A program made the translations under genes and the position numbers. Shown here piece after piece: positions 43,930 through 52,544 of a stretch of 64,000 bases of DNA (its first letter is position 1; every line of letters begins with the position of its first letter). The stretch comes from Onstottus_B arcticum (GTDB lineage: Bacteria > Acidobacteriota > Blastocatellia > UBA7656). The DNA is taken from assembly GCA_038040485.1 (NCBI GenBank), contig JBBPIE010000013.1, positions 98,453 through 162,452 on the forward strand, written 5' to 3'. The notes under the pieces are model-generated. The model was not told the DNA's origin. It worked only from the letters and a program-made list of their open reading frames with translations, and searched no databases.

Positions 43930-45087
43930 CTAGGCTGACGCGCCTTCGCGGATTAGCGCGCGGCCGATCACCATCCGCTGAATCTGGTTTGTGCCTTCGT
44001 AGATCTGAGTGATCTTCGCGTCGCGCATGTACTTCTCGATCGGGTAATCCCGGCAGAAGCCATACCCGCCGAACAACTGCACTGCGTCCGTAGCCACGCT
44101 CATCGCTGTGTCGGTCGCGAATACTTTGCACATCGCTGATATTTTCGAGACGTCCTTGACGCCTGCGTCGACCGCACGCGCCGCGGTGTACACCAGATGC
44201 CGTGCGGCTTCGACTTGCGTAGCCATGTCGGCAAGCATGAACTGAATGGCCTGGAACGACGCGATCGATTGTCCGAACTGCTGCCGGTTCTTTGTGTATT
44301 CGAGTGCGAGGTCGAGCGCGCCTTGCGCGATGCCAAGTCCCTGAGCCGCCACGAACGGACGCGCGACATCCAGAGTCATCATCGCGTGCTTGAAGCCTCT
44401 GCCTTCCGCGCCGCCAAGAAGTTGATCAGCTCCGACCCGACAGTCCTTGAAGTGCGTCTCGTTCACCGGCACGCAGCGAATCCCCATCAGGTCCTCGCGT
44501 TTGCCGATCTCGAAACCCTTCCACCCGCGCTCGACTATGAACCCCGTCACACCGCGTGTTCCTCGATCCGGATTCACGGTCGCAAACACCGTGAAGATAT
44601 TCGCCGCCGCGCCGTTGGTCGTCCACTTCTTGTCGCCGTTGATGACGTAGTGGTCGCCGTCCTTCAAAGCCACCGCTTTCATGCCCCCGGCGTCCGAGCC
44701 CGCATCCTTCTCGGAAAGCGCGAAGGCGATCAGATTCTTGCCCGCCGCTATGTCGGGCAGGTACTTCTTCTTCTGTTCTTCGGTGCCGGCCAGGATGATC
44801 GGAAACGAGCCGAGCGCGTTGACGACGTAAGTGCATCCTATGCCGCCGCAAGCGCGCGAAATCTCTTCGGAGGCGATACAGAGGTTCAACAGGCCTGAAC
44901 TTTTGCCGCCGTACTCCTTCGGGATCCACATTCCCATCAGGCCGGCTTCTTTGAGCGCGTTGATGACGCTCCAAGGGTAATCGCCGCTTCGGTCAAGCTC
45001 GGCGGCGATCGGCTTGACGTATTGCTGCGCGATGCTTCGCGCAAGGTCGCGGTAGTAGAGATTGTCTTTCGTTAGTAGTTCGTCCAA
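43930..45087 (-). CDS. Acyl-CoA dehydrogenase
   Basis: 385 residues of the FAD-dependent acyl-CoA dehydrogenase family (beta-oxidation or branched-chain acid breakdown, cytosolic). Visible motifs are IASEEISRACGG, FALSEKDAGSDAGGMKA (FAD/substrate loop), KKWTTNGAAANIF, and the C-terminal YEGTNQIQRMVIGRAL, whose Glu is the usual catalytic base. The start is a TTG with GGAGG eight bases upstream. Short-chain or butyryl-type specificity is likely but not certain. No ETF or thiolase gene adjoins. Confidence 0.93.
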   Translation of the reverse strand: MDELLTKDNLYYRDLARSIAQQYVKPIAAELDRSGDYPWSVINALKEAGLMGMWIPKEYGGKSSGLLNLCIASEEISRACGGIGCTYVVNALGSFPIILAGTEEQKKKYLPDIAAGKNLIAFALSEKDAGSDAGGMKAVALKDGDHYVINGDKKWTTNGAAANIFTVFATVNPDRGTRGVTGFIVERGWKGFEIGKREDLMGIRCVPVNETHFKDCRVGADQLLGGAEGRGFKHAMMTLDVARPFVAAQGLGIAQGALDLALEYTKNRQQFGQSIASFQAIQFMLADMATQVEAARHLVYTAARAVDAGVKDVSKISAMCKVFATDTAMSVATDAVQLFGGYGFCRDYPIEKYMRDAKITQIYEGTNQIQRMVIGRALIREGASA

Positions 45088-45234
45088 GGATGAACCTCCT
45101 GTTGGGTAGAAGTATCAATATGCGGCGATGCAAAGCGAAGCTTGAGATTGCGGATTGTATCGGGCGGGAGTTTGCAGCGTCAAACTAGAGTCCCGGGCTA
45201 AATTCGTCTTGACTCTTTTCACCCCGGAACGACT

Positions 45235-45314
45235 AACCGCCAAGTCGCAAAGAACGCCAGATTTCTCATTGAGTTCTCGTTGCTGATCTTGGCGTTCTTG
45301 GCGGCTTGGCGGTT
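45235..45314. repeat. Inverted phrase repeat (AACCGCCAAG...AACGCCA family)
   Basis: The left arm AACCGCCAAGTCGCAAAG plus AACGCCA is answered by TGGCGTTCTTGGCGG plus CTTGGCGGTT about 30 bases later. It lies between the acyl-CoA dehydrogenase and metalloprotease genes, upstream of the former and downstream of the latter on the minus strand. The rest of this 275-base gap shows nothing else. Confidence 0.8.
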
Positions 45315-45362
45315 TCCCCTGTCAAGCAACACACAAATAGGACAGTACTCAAGCGAGAGGGA

Positions 45363-46418
45363 TCAGCGGCCGGCCGCCACCAGCATCACTCGATAGCCTG
45401 ACATCGCGGCGAGTTCCTCTTCCGCGTGCGCGCGCAACTCGGCGGAACTCATCCTCACTATTTGCTCCAGCGTGTAGGTGATCATCATTCGCTTCGCGAC
45501 CTCGTAGCCCAGCAAGTAGCCGCCTCGCGAGGGAAACCGTTCGTCGTAGCTTTGAGTGAACCAGCGCTCGTACTCGTCGGGCGGCGCTGACGACCTGATC
45601 AAATAAAGGTAGCGGCCGGCGTTTGAACTCAACTCCTTTTGCTGCGCCGCAAGTTCGTCTTCATTGAAATGCAGATACATCGCCCGTGGCTGACCGTCGT
45701 AAGCCTGTTCGGCGCCGGCCACCGCGATCCCTTCGACCAACAGCGGGATATGGGGCGCGCGAAAGTCCTCGGACGAATCGCCGGACTGCTGGAACAAGAA
45801 GCCGAAGTGATAAAGGTGAAAGAACTCGTGCGTGATCGTCATCCGGACTTGCTCCGGCGTGTAAGTAGCGAGTACCTCGGCGCCCAGGCACAGGGTGTCA
45901 GGAATCCCGCGGTCGTTCTGCACCGGCCGCACCGCTCCATCAAACCTGAAAAAGCTCAAGCCGATGTATACATCGCGTTGATGCTGGTACTCGCGAAAGC
46001 GGAAGTCTTTGAAGGTGATAATCCCCACGAGCAGGCTGTCGGTGATCGTGCGGTTCAGTTCGCGGATGGCTTCAACGCGCTCCGGAACACGGATCAGAAA
46101 CTCATTGAGCATTGCGAGGCGCCGCTCGGGCTCGGCGCCGCGATAGACTGCTCGCTCGAAATAGTTGCGGTGCTTCGACCCGATGGTCCGCCTCCAGATT
46201 CGGCGCTGGGTTCGCAGCGGTTTGTCATTAGCCTGGTCCCAGAACAAAAGGAAGTCATCCACAATGTTGATTACTTTGTGATTGCCGAGAAGCCTTTCGA
46301 GAGCTGATCGTCTGAGTGCCTCGTGGTCGGATTGAAGCTCAACTGCGCGTGTTGTCCCCGCCAGGCAAAGCACGACAACGAATGCTGCTACTAGCGCTTT
46401 CGTTGTCTTGCCAGTCAT
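45363..46418 (-). CDS. Secreted HExxH metalloprotease-like protein (DUF2268-like)
   Basis: 351 residues with a signal peptide (about 1-25) and an AAGGAG site before the ATG. The zinc motif is ITHEFFHLYHF (about 210-220), with a downstream LLVEGIAVAGA (about 247-257) whose Glu would be the third ligand, as in gluzincins. The layout resembles DUF2268 predicted Zn-proteases, often lipid-anchored or periplasmic. No maturation domain is seen. It is monocistronic, with a REP-like hairpin cluster upstream. Substrate unknown. Confidence 0.7.
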   Translation of the reverse strand: MTGKTTKALVAAFVVVLCLAGTTRAVELQSDHEALRRSALERLLGNHKVINIVDDFLLFWDQANDKPLRTQRRIWRRTIGSKHRNYFERAVYRGAEPERRLAMLNEFLIRVPERVEAIRELNRTITDSLLVGIITFKDFRFREYQHQRDVYIGLSFFRFDGAVRPVQNDRGIPDTLCLGAEVLATYTPEQVRMTITHEFFHLYHFGFLFQQSGDSSEDFRAPHIPLLVEGIAVAGAEQAYDGQPRAMYLHFNEDELAAQQKELSSNAGRYLYLIRSSAPPDEYERWFTQSYDERFPSRGGYLLGYEVAKRMMITYTLEQIVRMSSAELRAHAEEELAAMSGYRVMLVAAGR

Positions 46419-46595
46419 CTGACGGCTCCTTTGCCGGTGGTGACCCGCGCCGACTGATTGGCCGCTGGTGACTTATGAACGTTGACGATCGGGGAAGTTG
46501 CGGCCCGATTAGAATATGCCAAGTCGGGCAAAACACAAAGACATTCCTGCCTTTTGGCGCGCGTCAGATGTTTGCGGTCAGCTCCGCTGAAGGAC

Positions 46596-46866
46596 ATCAT
46601 ACCCACCTCGTGAGAGGTGGGTTCCTGATGCTGTGGCCTACAGAACGTCGCAGCGTTGCCCTCGCATTTCTGCATACCCACCTCGTGAGAGGTGGGTTCC
46701 TGATGCAGTGGCCTTCGAGCGAACCCTCTTTGATCTGTGGCGTCTCATCGTAGGCTGGAGCATCACCGACCCACCTCTCACGAGGTGGGTATGCAAACAG
46801 CGTAGGCGGACGTGCTCTTCTGTAGGCTCGAGCATCACCCACCCACCTCTCACGAGGTGGGTATGC
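46596..46866. repeat. Four REP-like hairpin units in opposed pairs
   Basis: Each unit has a perfect 9-base stem ACCCACCTC / GAGGTGGGT around a 4-base loop (GTGA, or TCAC when inverted). Outside it are CAT(A) on one side and TGATGC on the other. Stems lie at 46601-46622 and 46676-46697 (same orientation) and at 46769-46790 and 46841-46862 (reversed). Start-to-start spacing is 72-93 bases. Conservation extends about 45 bases per unit, ending near GGCCTAC. The arrangement resembles bacterial interspersed mosaic elements built from REPs. Confidence 0.9.
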
Positions 46867-46921
46867 GCGAAAAGATGACGCGCTCCCAGGACTTCGGATT
46901 CCCTTCGCGCGCGCCCCAGTC

Positions 46922-46927
46922 TATAAT
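46922..46927 (+). promoter_or_regulatory. Candidate -10 box upstream of the deacetylase gene
   Basis: TATAAT in CAGTCTATAATTCC, about 110 bases before the ATG, just beyond the REP-like cluster. The -35 is weak. Confidence 0.3.
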
Positions 46928-47034
46928 TCCCGCTCTTCAAGGATTTGGTTCCGGGACTGGCCTGAACCTTCGGAACATTTCACGAGGAACGCGGCCCCAA
47001 TGTTATGTGCGATGCCGCAAATCGGAGAACACAT

Positions 47035-47997
47035 ATGAGAAAGATGCTGACTGCAGGTCTGTTAGCCGGCGCATTGATCGCGATTCCTCATGCGCGAGCC
47101 TCGAACGCCAAAGGCACGCTCGCCGAACGGTTGGGGTTTGGGCCGACGGACAAGATACTGATCATCAACGTCGATGACGTAGCCGGCAGCCACGCTGCTA
47201 ACGTTGCAGCGATCGACACACTCGAGAACGGGCTTGCGACTTGCGCAACCATAATGGTCCCGTGTCCGTGGTTTCCCGAGATCGCGGCTTATGCGAAGGC
47301 GCATCCCGAACGCGACTTCGGCTTGCACCTGACTCACACCAGCGAGTGGAAGACTTACAAGTGGGGACCTGTTGCCAGCAAGAGCGAAGTGCCGGGACTC
47401 GTCGATCCGCAGGGCTATCTGTGGCCGGACATCATGAACGTGTACAGTCACTCGACGCCCGAGCAGGCGTACATCGAGGCTCGCGCCCAGATCAAGAAAG
47501 CCCTCGACGCTGGGATAGACGTGACACACCTCGATTCGCACATGGGCACGCTTCAGTACAACGACGCGTACTTTCAGGTTTATCGCCGGCTCGCCAAAGA
47601 ATTCAACGTGCCGTTGAGGATGGCGGCACAAGAAGTACTGGCTGCGGCCGGCGGCGGGCAGCAACGGGCGCAGTTGGATTCAGACGGTATTGTTTGTCCC
47701 GACTACTTGATTTATGGAGGCCCGAACAAGGGCGAGTCGGTGACCGATTATTGGAAGCGAATGTTGAACTCGCTCAAGCCGGGCGTGACCGAGCTGTTTA
47801 TTCACGCTTCGAAGGCCGGCGAAGAGATCCAGCACATCACCAACTCGTGGAAGGATCGCAACACCGAGTATGAGTTGTTCACCCGCGATCCCGAGATTCG
47901 GCGGATTCTGGAATCGCAAGGCGTCAAGCGGATCGGCTATCGGGCGCTGCGAGACTTGCAACGGAAAGCTTCGCAGACGCGAAGCAGCGGCGGGTAG
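47035..47997 (+). CDS. ChbG/HpnK (YdjC-like) carbohydrate deacetylase, secreted
   Basis: 320 residues from the ATG that begins a signal peptide (about 1-22, ending ARA). The YdjC/ChbG fold is shown by LIINVDDVAG (Asp47/48), GLHLTHTSEW and THLDSHMGT, which together supply the Asp-His-His metal site of this deacetylase family. Known members remove acetyl groups from chitobiose-type sugars or hopanoid precursors. The export signal points to a periplasmic substrate. It stands alone. The specific sugar is not deducible. Confidence 0.88.
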   Translation: MRKMLTAGLLAGALIAIPHARASNAKGTLAERLGFGPTDKILIINVDDVAGSHAANVAAIDTLENGLATCATIMVPCPWFPEIAAYAKAHPERDFGLHLTHTSEWKTYKWGPVASKSEVPGLVDPQGYLWPDIMNVYSHSTPEQAYIEARAQIKKALDAGIDVTHLDSHMGTLQYNDAYFQVYRRLAKEFNVPLRMAAQEVLAAAGGGQQRAQLDSDGIVCPDYLIYGGPNKGESVTDYWKRMLNSLKPGVTELFIHASKAGEEIQHITNSWKDRNTEYELFTRDPEIRRILESQGVKRIGYRALRDLQRKASQTRSSGG

Positions 47998-48031
47998 TGG
48001 GGTCATGTGTGTTGCTAGTAAGGGACAGAAG

Positions 48032-48232
48032 CTAGTGGCTGTCTAAATCGGACTTAGGAATCATGCGAGGTAGAACCGGGTCGTTTATTTGATGATTCAG
48101 CTGCTTTCTCAGCTTCTCGTACGGTACCCTTTCGTCTTCGCCAAACCGCCAAAAACGAGGAGGCCAGTTCGAGGACTTGAACGGGTTATTTACTTCTAGC
48201 CGCAAGAGTTTTTCATTCGTCGGTTTTTCCAT
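48032..48232 (-). CDS. Small hypothetical protein
   Basis: 66 residues, charged, with a W-P-P-R-F-W-R-F-G-E-D centre and no motif I recognise. A GAGGA site lies at a workable distance before the ATG. It is flanked by otherwise empty sequence. It may be real or chance. Confidence 0.35.
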   Translation of the reverse strand: MEKPTNEKLLRLEVNNPFKSSNWPPRFWRFGEDERVPYEKLRKQLNHQINDPVLPRMIPKSDLDSH

Positions 48233-48399
48233 ATCGCATCCTCAGATCGCGTTATGGTACCTAATCGGGTGGTCAAAAGTCTGTTCACTATTAGACAAGC
48301 TTCAGAATAAGCTATGACCCCACTGACCCGCCCCCGGATGGTTCGAGCTGAGACGATCATCTATACTCTCGGTGTCTGACTCCACGGAGCCGTCAATCA

Positions 48400-48616
48400 A
48401 TGAACTCACATCGAGTCGAAACTACCAATTTCGGAAGACGGATCGCTGACGCTGAAAAACATCCCATTTCACGCGGGAGATTCGGTTGAAGTCATTATCC
48501 TCGCTCGATCTGCGGTGTCCGGATTTCAAAACGGCTACGCGTCAAGAGGAACGCCGGTGAGCTACCTGGATCCGACCGAACCCGTGGGCGATCAGGAGTG
48601 GGAATCGCTGCGATGA
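48400..48616 (+). pseudogene. Frameshifted antitoxin remnant of a toxin-antitoxin locus
   Basis: From the ATG, a frame M-N-S-H-R-V-E-T-T is broken by an extra A in ACCAATTTCGG. After skipping one base it continues as I-S-E-D-G-S-L-T-L-K-N-I-P-F-H-A-G-D-S-V-E-V, then G-T-P-V-S-Y-L-D-P-T-E-P-V, and ends E-W-E-S-L-R-stop. This pattern matches small beta-rich antitoxins found before PIN toxins. The stop overlaps an ATG (ATGA) that opens only a 15-codon frame (M-I-L-D-Y...), the place where the toxin should be, and a different gene starts immediately after. Confidence 0.6.
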
Positions 48617-48660
48617 TCCTCGACTATCAGCACGTAAGACGCTTGGGCAATCTTGAATGA
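48613..48660 (+). pseudogene. Possible 5' scrap of the lost toxin gene
   Basis: A 15-codon frame starting M-I-L-D directly at the ATGA overlap with the broken antitoxin. The opening resembles PIN toxin starts (M-I-L-x-D), then stops at TGA. It is too short to be functional. Confidence 0.35.
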
Positions 48661-49256
48661 AAACCCGCGCTTTCCATCGAGTTATCGGCCTGCTGATGCT
48701 AGCACCGCTGACAGGCTGGGCGATCACCGGAGCGTTCTTCTTCTTAAAGCCCGGATACGCCGGCGCGTACGAGCTGCTTCAAGTAAAGACCTACCCGCTC
48801 GAACCTAACAACATCTCGCTGCAAGCCGACCCGTCGTGGCTTGAAGTCCGCTTCGTCAAAACGATTCTTGGCGAGCATCTGCTGGCTCGTACTTCAAAGG
48901 GCTGGTTTCATCTCGACCCGCGAAGCTTGCAATCCAAACCAGAGCCTCCGACGGACGAAGTCCGCGCGCTTGTGATCGATGCGGTCTCGGCGAATCCGGC
49001 TCGCTATGGCCGAATCTCCGCAATCGAAGGCAGCACCATCACTACCGATACGGGTGTTAGCATCGAACTCGACTGGAACCGATTGGCGCTTACGCAGCAC
49101 GGCAAGGACACCGACCGGATCGACCTGCTTTACAAGATTCACTATTTGCAATGGACGGGCGTCAAGAGCCTCGATAAGGTTCTTGGGGCGCTCGGCATCA
49201 TCCTGGTTCTGGTGTTAAGCGGACTCGGCGCGCGACTGTTTTTCACTCGAGGATGA
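48657..49256 (+). CDS. PepSY-type membrane protein
   Basis: 199 residues. An N-terminal membrane helix (about 9-30, FHRVIGLLMLAPLTGWAITGAFFF) and a C-terminal one (about 177-195) enclose a roughly 145-residue periplasmic part. The layout and the H-R-V-I-G-L-L/TGWAITG opening are those of PepSY-associated TM proteins, thought to modulate proteases or ferric reductases. It overlaps the S9 peptidase start by four bases (ATGA), so the two are coupled. Confidence 0.7.
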   Translation: MKTRAFHRVIGLLMLAPLTGWAITGAFFFLKPGYAGAYELLQVKTYPLEPNNISLQADPSWLEVRFVKTILGEHLLARTSKGWFHLDPRSLQSKPEPPTDEVRALVIDAVSANPARYGRISAIEGSTITTDTGVSIELDWNRLALTQHGKDTDRIDLLYKIHYLQWTGVKSLDKVLGALGIILVLVLSGLGARLFFTRG

Positions 49257-51220
49257 CAATGGCTGAGAAGAAGGTATCGCGGTTCGGCTCGTGGGGGTCG
49301 CCGATCACGTCGGACTTGATAGTCGCGGGAACGATCGGTCTCGGCGATCCGGCCATGGATGGCGACGACGTTTACTGGATCGAGAGCCGTCCTTCGGAAA
49401 AAGGCCGAAGCGTCATCGTGCGTCGGACGCCTGACCGGCAAGTCTCGGACGCAATCCCGGCAGGCTTCAACGCACGCACGACCGTTCACGAGTACGGCGG
49501 AGGCGCTTACGTTGTCGACAACGGCACAGTCTACTTTTCCAACTTCACGGACCAGCGTATCTATCGGCAGACCGTGGGCTCTCAGCCTGAGCCGGTCACG
49601 CTCAGCGAGAAGATGTACTACTCGGACGGCGTGATCGACGGCCGCCGGAATCGGATGATCGCGATCCGCGAAGACCACACGGCGCCAGGCCGCGATGCAA
49701 CCAACACCATCGTGAGCATCAACCTCGCCGGCGACAAAGACGGTACCGTGTTGGTTTCCGGGAACGACTTCTATTCGACGCCGAGACTGAGTCCGGATGG
49801 AAACCATCTCGCGTGGCTCACGTGGAATCATCCGAACATGCCCTGGGATGGTTGCGAGTTGTGGGTGGCGGCGGTGAAAGAAGACGGCTCGCTGGGCGGC
49901 GCTGAAAAGGTAGCAGGCGGAATAGCCGAATCGATCTTTCAGCCAGAGTGGTCGCCGGAGGGTGTGCTTCACTTCGTGTCGGATCGAACCGGGTGGTGGA
50001 ATCTTTACCGCTGGAAAGAAGGCCGCGCGGAGGCGCTTTGTGAGAGGCAAGCGGAGTTTGGCGCGCCGCAGTGGGTCTTTCGAATGTCGGCCTACGGCTT
50101 CGAATCGGAGCGCCGGATCATCTGCTCGTGCTGCGAGCGGGGCAACTGGCGCCTCGCAAGCCTCGATACAACGACCGGCAAGCTTGAGCCTCTCGAGACG
50201 CCCTACACCGACTTATTGGGTGTGCGGGTTTCGCCGGGCCGCGTTTTGTTTTGCGGCGGTTCGCCGACTGAACCGCATTCGATCGTCAGGCTCGATCTTG
50301 CGACGCGAAGGATTGAGGTCCTTCGCCGTTCCAGCAGCGTAGAGATTGGCGCGGGCTATCTATCGATACCGCAAGCCGTCGAGTTTCCAACCGAGAATGG
50401 GCTCACCGCGCACGCTTTCTTCTATCCTCCGAAGAATCACGACTACGACGCGCAGGCAGGCGAAAAGCCGCCGCTGATCGTCATCAGTCACGGAGGCCCG
50501 ACCGGCGCGACGACCACCACGATGAAGCCGAACATCCAGTTTTGGACGAGCCGCGGCTTTGGTGTGCTGGATGTGAACTACGGCGGGAGCACTGGCTACG
50601 GGCGCGCGTATCGCGAACGGCTAAACGGCAACTGGGGAATCGTCGATGTGGACGACTGCGCAGCCGGCGCGCGGTACCTGGTCGAGCGCGGCGAAGCCGA
50701 CCCCAACAGGCTGATCATTCGCGGAGGAAGCGCGGGCGGCTACACTACGCTTGCGGCGCTGACGTTTCGCGATGTGTTCAAGGCGGGCGCGAGTTACTAC
50801 GGGGTAAGCGATCTGGAAGTGTTGGAGCAGGACTGTCATAAGTTCGAATCGCGCTACAACACAAGTCTGGTTGGTCCGTATCCAGAACGAAAGGACCTAT
50901 ATTGGGAGCGCTCGCCTATTCATTTCACGGATCGGTTGTCCTGCCCGATCATTTTGTTTCAAGGGCTCGAAGACAAAGTGGTTCCGCCCAATCAAGCCGA
51001 GATGATGTTTGAAGCCGCGCGCGCGAAAGGACTGCCGGTCGCCTACATTCCATTCGAAGGCGAGCAACACGGCTTCCGGCGAGCCGAGAACATCAAGCGC
51101 TCGCTCGACGCGGAGTTGTACTTCTATTCGAAGGTCTTCGGGTTCGAGCTAGCGGAGCCGGTCGAACCCGTGAAAATCGAGAACCTGGAACGTAAAGCAA
51201 CCACAGATGAACACAGATGA
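49253..51220 (+). CDS. S9-family (prolyl oligopeptidase / acylaminoacyl-peptidase-like) peptidase
   Basis: 655 residues with no signal peptide, so probably cytosolic. The N-terminal beta-propeller (about 20-370) contains LSPDGNHLAWLTW and PEWSPEGVLHFVSDRTG blades. The alpha/beta-hydrolase domain has the nucleophile elbow GGSAGGY (Ser493), then an F-Q-G-L-E-D-K-V-V-P-P aspartate loop and EGEQHGF for the histidine. It cleaves short peptides. Its C-terminus KATTDEHR and TGA stop are encoded by a phrase-repeat arm, nearly the same tail as on the DUF3341 protein. Confidence 0.92.
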   Translation: MTMAEKKVSRFGSWGSPITSDLIVAGTIGLGDPAMDGDDVYWIESRPSEKGRSVIVRRTPDRQVSDAIPAGFNARTTVHEYGGGAYVVDNGTVYFSNFTDQRIYRQTVGSQPEPVTLSEKMYYSDGVIDGRRNRMIAIREDHTAPGRDATNTIVSINLAGDKDGTVLVSGNDFYSTPRLSPDGNHLAWLTWNHPNMPWDGCELWVAAVKEDGSLGGAEKVAGGIAESIFQPEWSPEGVLHFVSDRTGWWNLYRWKEGRAEALCERQAEFGAPQWVFRMSAYGFESERRIICSCCERGNWRLASLDTTTGKLEPLETPYTDLLGVRVSPGRVLFCGGSPTEPHSIVRLDLATRRIEVLRRSSSVEIGAGYLSIPQAVEFPTENGLTAHAFFYPPKNHDYDAQAGEKPPLIVISHGGPTGATTTTMKPNIQFWTSRGFGVLDVNYGGSTGYGRAYRERLNGNWGIVDVDDCAAGARYLVERGEADPNRLIIRGGSAGGYTTLAALTFRDVFKAGASYYGVSDLEVLEQDCHKFESRYNTSLVGPYPERKDLYWERSPIHFTDRLSCPIILFQGLEDKVVPPNQAEMMFEAARAKGLPVAYIPFEGEQHGFRRAENIKRSLDAELYFYSKVFGFELAEPVEPVKIENLERKATTDEHR

Positions 51221-51325
51221 ACACAGATGGATAGCGGGTCACCGATTGATAGCGGGACACTTGCAGAGCAGCGCGCCGAAACAATCACTAATCGGTGTTC
51301 ATCTGTGTTCATCTGTGGTTGCTTT
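51194..51325. repeat. Inverted phrase repeat (CACAGATGAACACAG family), copy 2
   Basis: The left arm (to about 51230) is GCAACCACAG followed by ATGAACACAG words; the right arm (from about 51291) is GTGTTCATCTGTG words and GGTTGC. The loop contains a separate short direct repeat, GATAGCGGGTCACC / GATAGCGGGACAC. The left arm encodes the end of the S9 peptidase. The right arm is open in frame with the downstream PLP enzyme but ends about 30 bases before its true start. Confidence 0.88.
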
Positions 51326-51354
51326 GTGCTTCTGTGGCTTCTGTTGAGGAGACA

Positions 51355-52512
51355 ATGACCAAACAATACAAGCGCATCGAAACAAAGCTTATTCACGCCG
51401 GGGAGCCCGACCCGCGAATTCTGGGCGCGGTGAGCATGCCGATCTTTCAGAGCGCGACGTTCGAATACGCGGGCGAGGCGAGCTACCACGACGTGCGATA
51501 TCTTCGGCTGAGCAATTCACCCAATCATCTGGCGCTTCAAGCAAAACTGGCCGCGCTTGAAAACGCCGAAGCCGCGCTCGTCACCGCAAGCGGGATGGCG
51601 GCGATCTCGACGACGCTGCTGACCGTGCTCGGCGCGGGCGAACACCTGCTTGCGCAAGACTGTTTGTACGGCGGCACTCACGATCTGTTGACCAAAGACT
51701 TCGCCGGCTGGAGCCTCGGTTATGATTTCATCGACGGCGACAATCCCGGCGCGTGGAAACAGAAGCTCACGCCGAAGACAAGGGCTATCTACGTGGAAGC
51801 GATGTCCAATCCGACCCTTCAGGTCAGCGATTTGAAAGCCGCGGTCCAGTTCGCAAACGAACACGGCCTGGTGTCGATGATCGACAACACGTTTGCAAGT
51901 CCGATCAACTTCAGGCCGGCGGAACTTGGCTTCGATCTTTCGCTGCACAGTTGCACAAAGTATTTGAACGGCCATACGGACATCGTCGGCGGGGCGGTGA
52001 TCGGCCGCGCGGACCTGATCGAGAAGATAAAGCACAAACTCGATCACCTGGGCGGCTCGATGGACCCGCACCAGGCCTTCCTCCTCCATCGCGGGATGAA
52101 AACGCTTGCGTTGAGAGTGAGACATCAGAACGAAAGCGCGCTTCGGATCGCGCAGTTTCTCGAGAAGCATCCGGCGGTCTCGCAGGTGAACTATCCGGGG
52201 CTTGAAAGCCACCCGGCTCATCAGCGGGCGCGCGAGTTGTTCGAAGGCTTCAGCGGGATGTTGAGCTTCGAGGCAGCGGGCGGCGTGGCGGCTGCCGACA
52301 GATTCATGCAGCGCGTCACGATCCCGATCGTCGCACCAAGTCTTGGCGGCGTCGAAACGCTGGTGACTCGTCCCTCGACTACATCGCACTCTGGCGTGTC
52401 GAAAGTAGATCGCGAGCGGCTTGGGATATCCGACGGCCTTGTGAGAGTCTCTGTGGGAATCGAAGCGACTGACGAGTTGATCGAGGATTTTGATCAGGCA
52501 TTACGGGACTAG
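51355..52512 (+). CDS. Cys/Met-metabolism PLP-dependent enzyme (cystathionine gamma-synthase / gamma-lyase type)
   Basis: 385 residues from the ATG with a GAGGA site; twenty upstream in-frame codons are repeat-derived and excluded. It is a fold-type I PLP enzyme: A-S-G-M-A-A-I-S-T-T cofactor loop, YGGTHDLL, S-N-P-T-L, D-N-T-F-A-S, and the Schiff-base lysine Lys202 in HSCTKYLNGHTDIVGG. C-terminal PSLGGVETL...SGVSKVDRERLGISDGLVRVSVG is family-typical. It could be a synthase or a lyase (methionine gamma-lyase-like). No met genes adjoin, so the exact reaction stays open. Confidence 0.9.
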   Translation: MTKQYKRIETKLIHAGEPDPRILGAVSMPIFQSATFEYAGEASYHDVRYLRLSNSPNHLALQAKLAALENAEAALVTASGMAAISTTLLTVLGAGEHLLAQDCLYGGTHDLLTKDFAGWSLGYDFIDGDNPGAWKQKLTPKTRAIYVEAMSNPTLQVSDLKAAVQFANEHGLVSMIDNTFASPINFRPAELGFDLSLHSCTKYLNGHTDIVGGAVIGRADLIEKIKHKLDHLGGSMDPHQAFLLHRGMKTLALRVRHQNESALRIAQFLEKHPAVSQVNYPGLESHPAHQRARELFEGFSGMLSFEAAGGVAAADRFMQRVTIPIVAPSLGGVETLVTRPSTTSHSGVSKVDRERLGISDGLVRVSVGIEATDELIEDFDQALRD

Positions 52513-52544
52513 GAGGTTAGCGAGGTGTTGGATGAGTAAGACCA

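Larger units (their letters stand above)
46419..47034. other. Intergenic region with REP-like cluster
   Basis: About 615 bases between divergent genes. The only structure I can support is the four-copy hairpin cluster plus a TATAAT before the deacetylase gene. Short frames that translate the repeats (for example YPPRERWV or HTHLVRGG) are not genes. Confidence 0.7.

Noticed and set aside
46601..46862. CRISPR-like array
   Set aside because: Only four copies, two in each orientation, with 50-70 base intervals and no cas genes. The units are hairpins in REP style.
51295..51354. N-terminal extension of the PLP enzyme
   Set aside because: The twenty codons (MFICVHLWLL...) are a translated phrase-repeat arm; a GAGGA site marks the downstream ATG.
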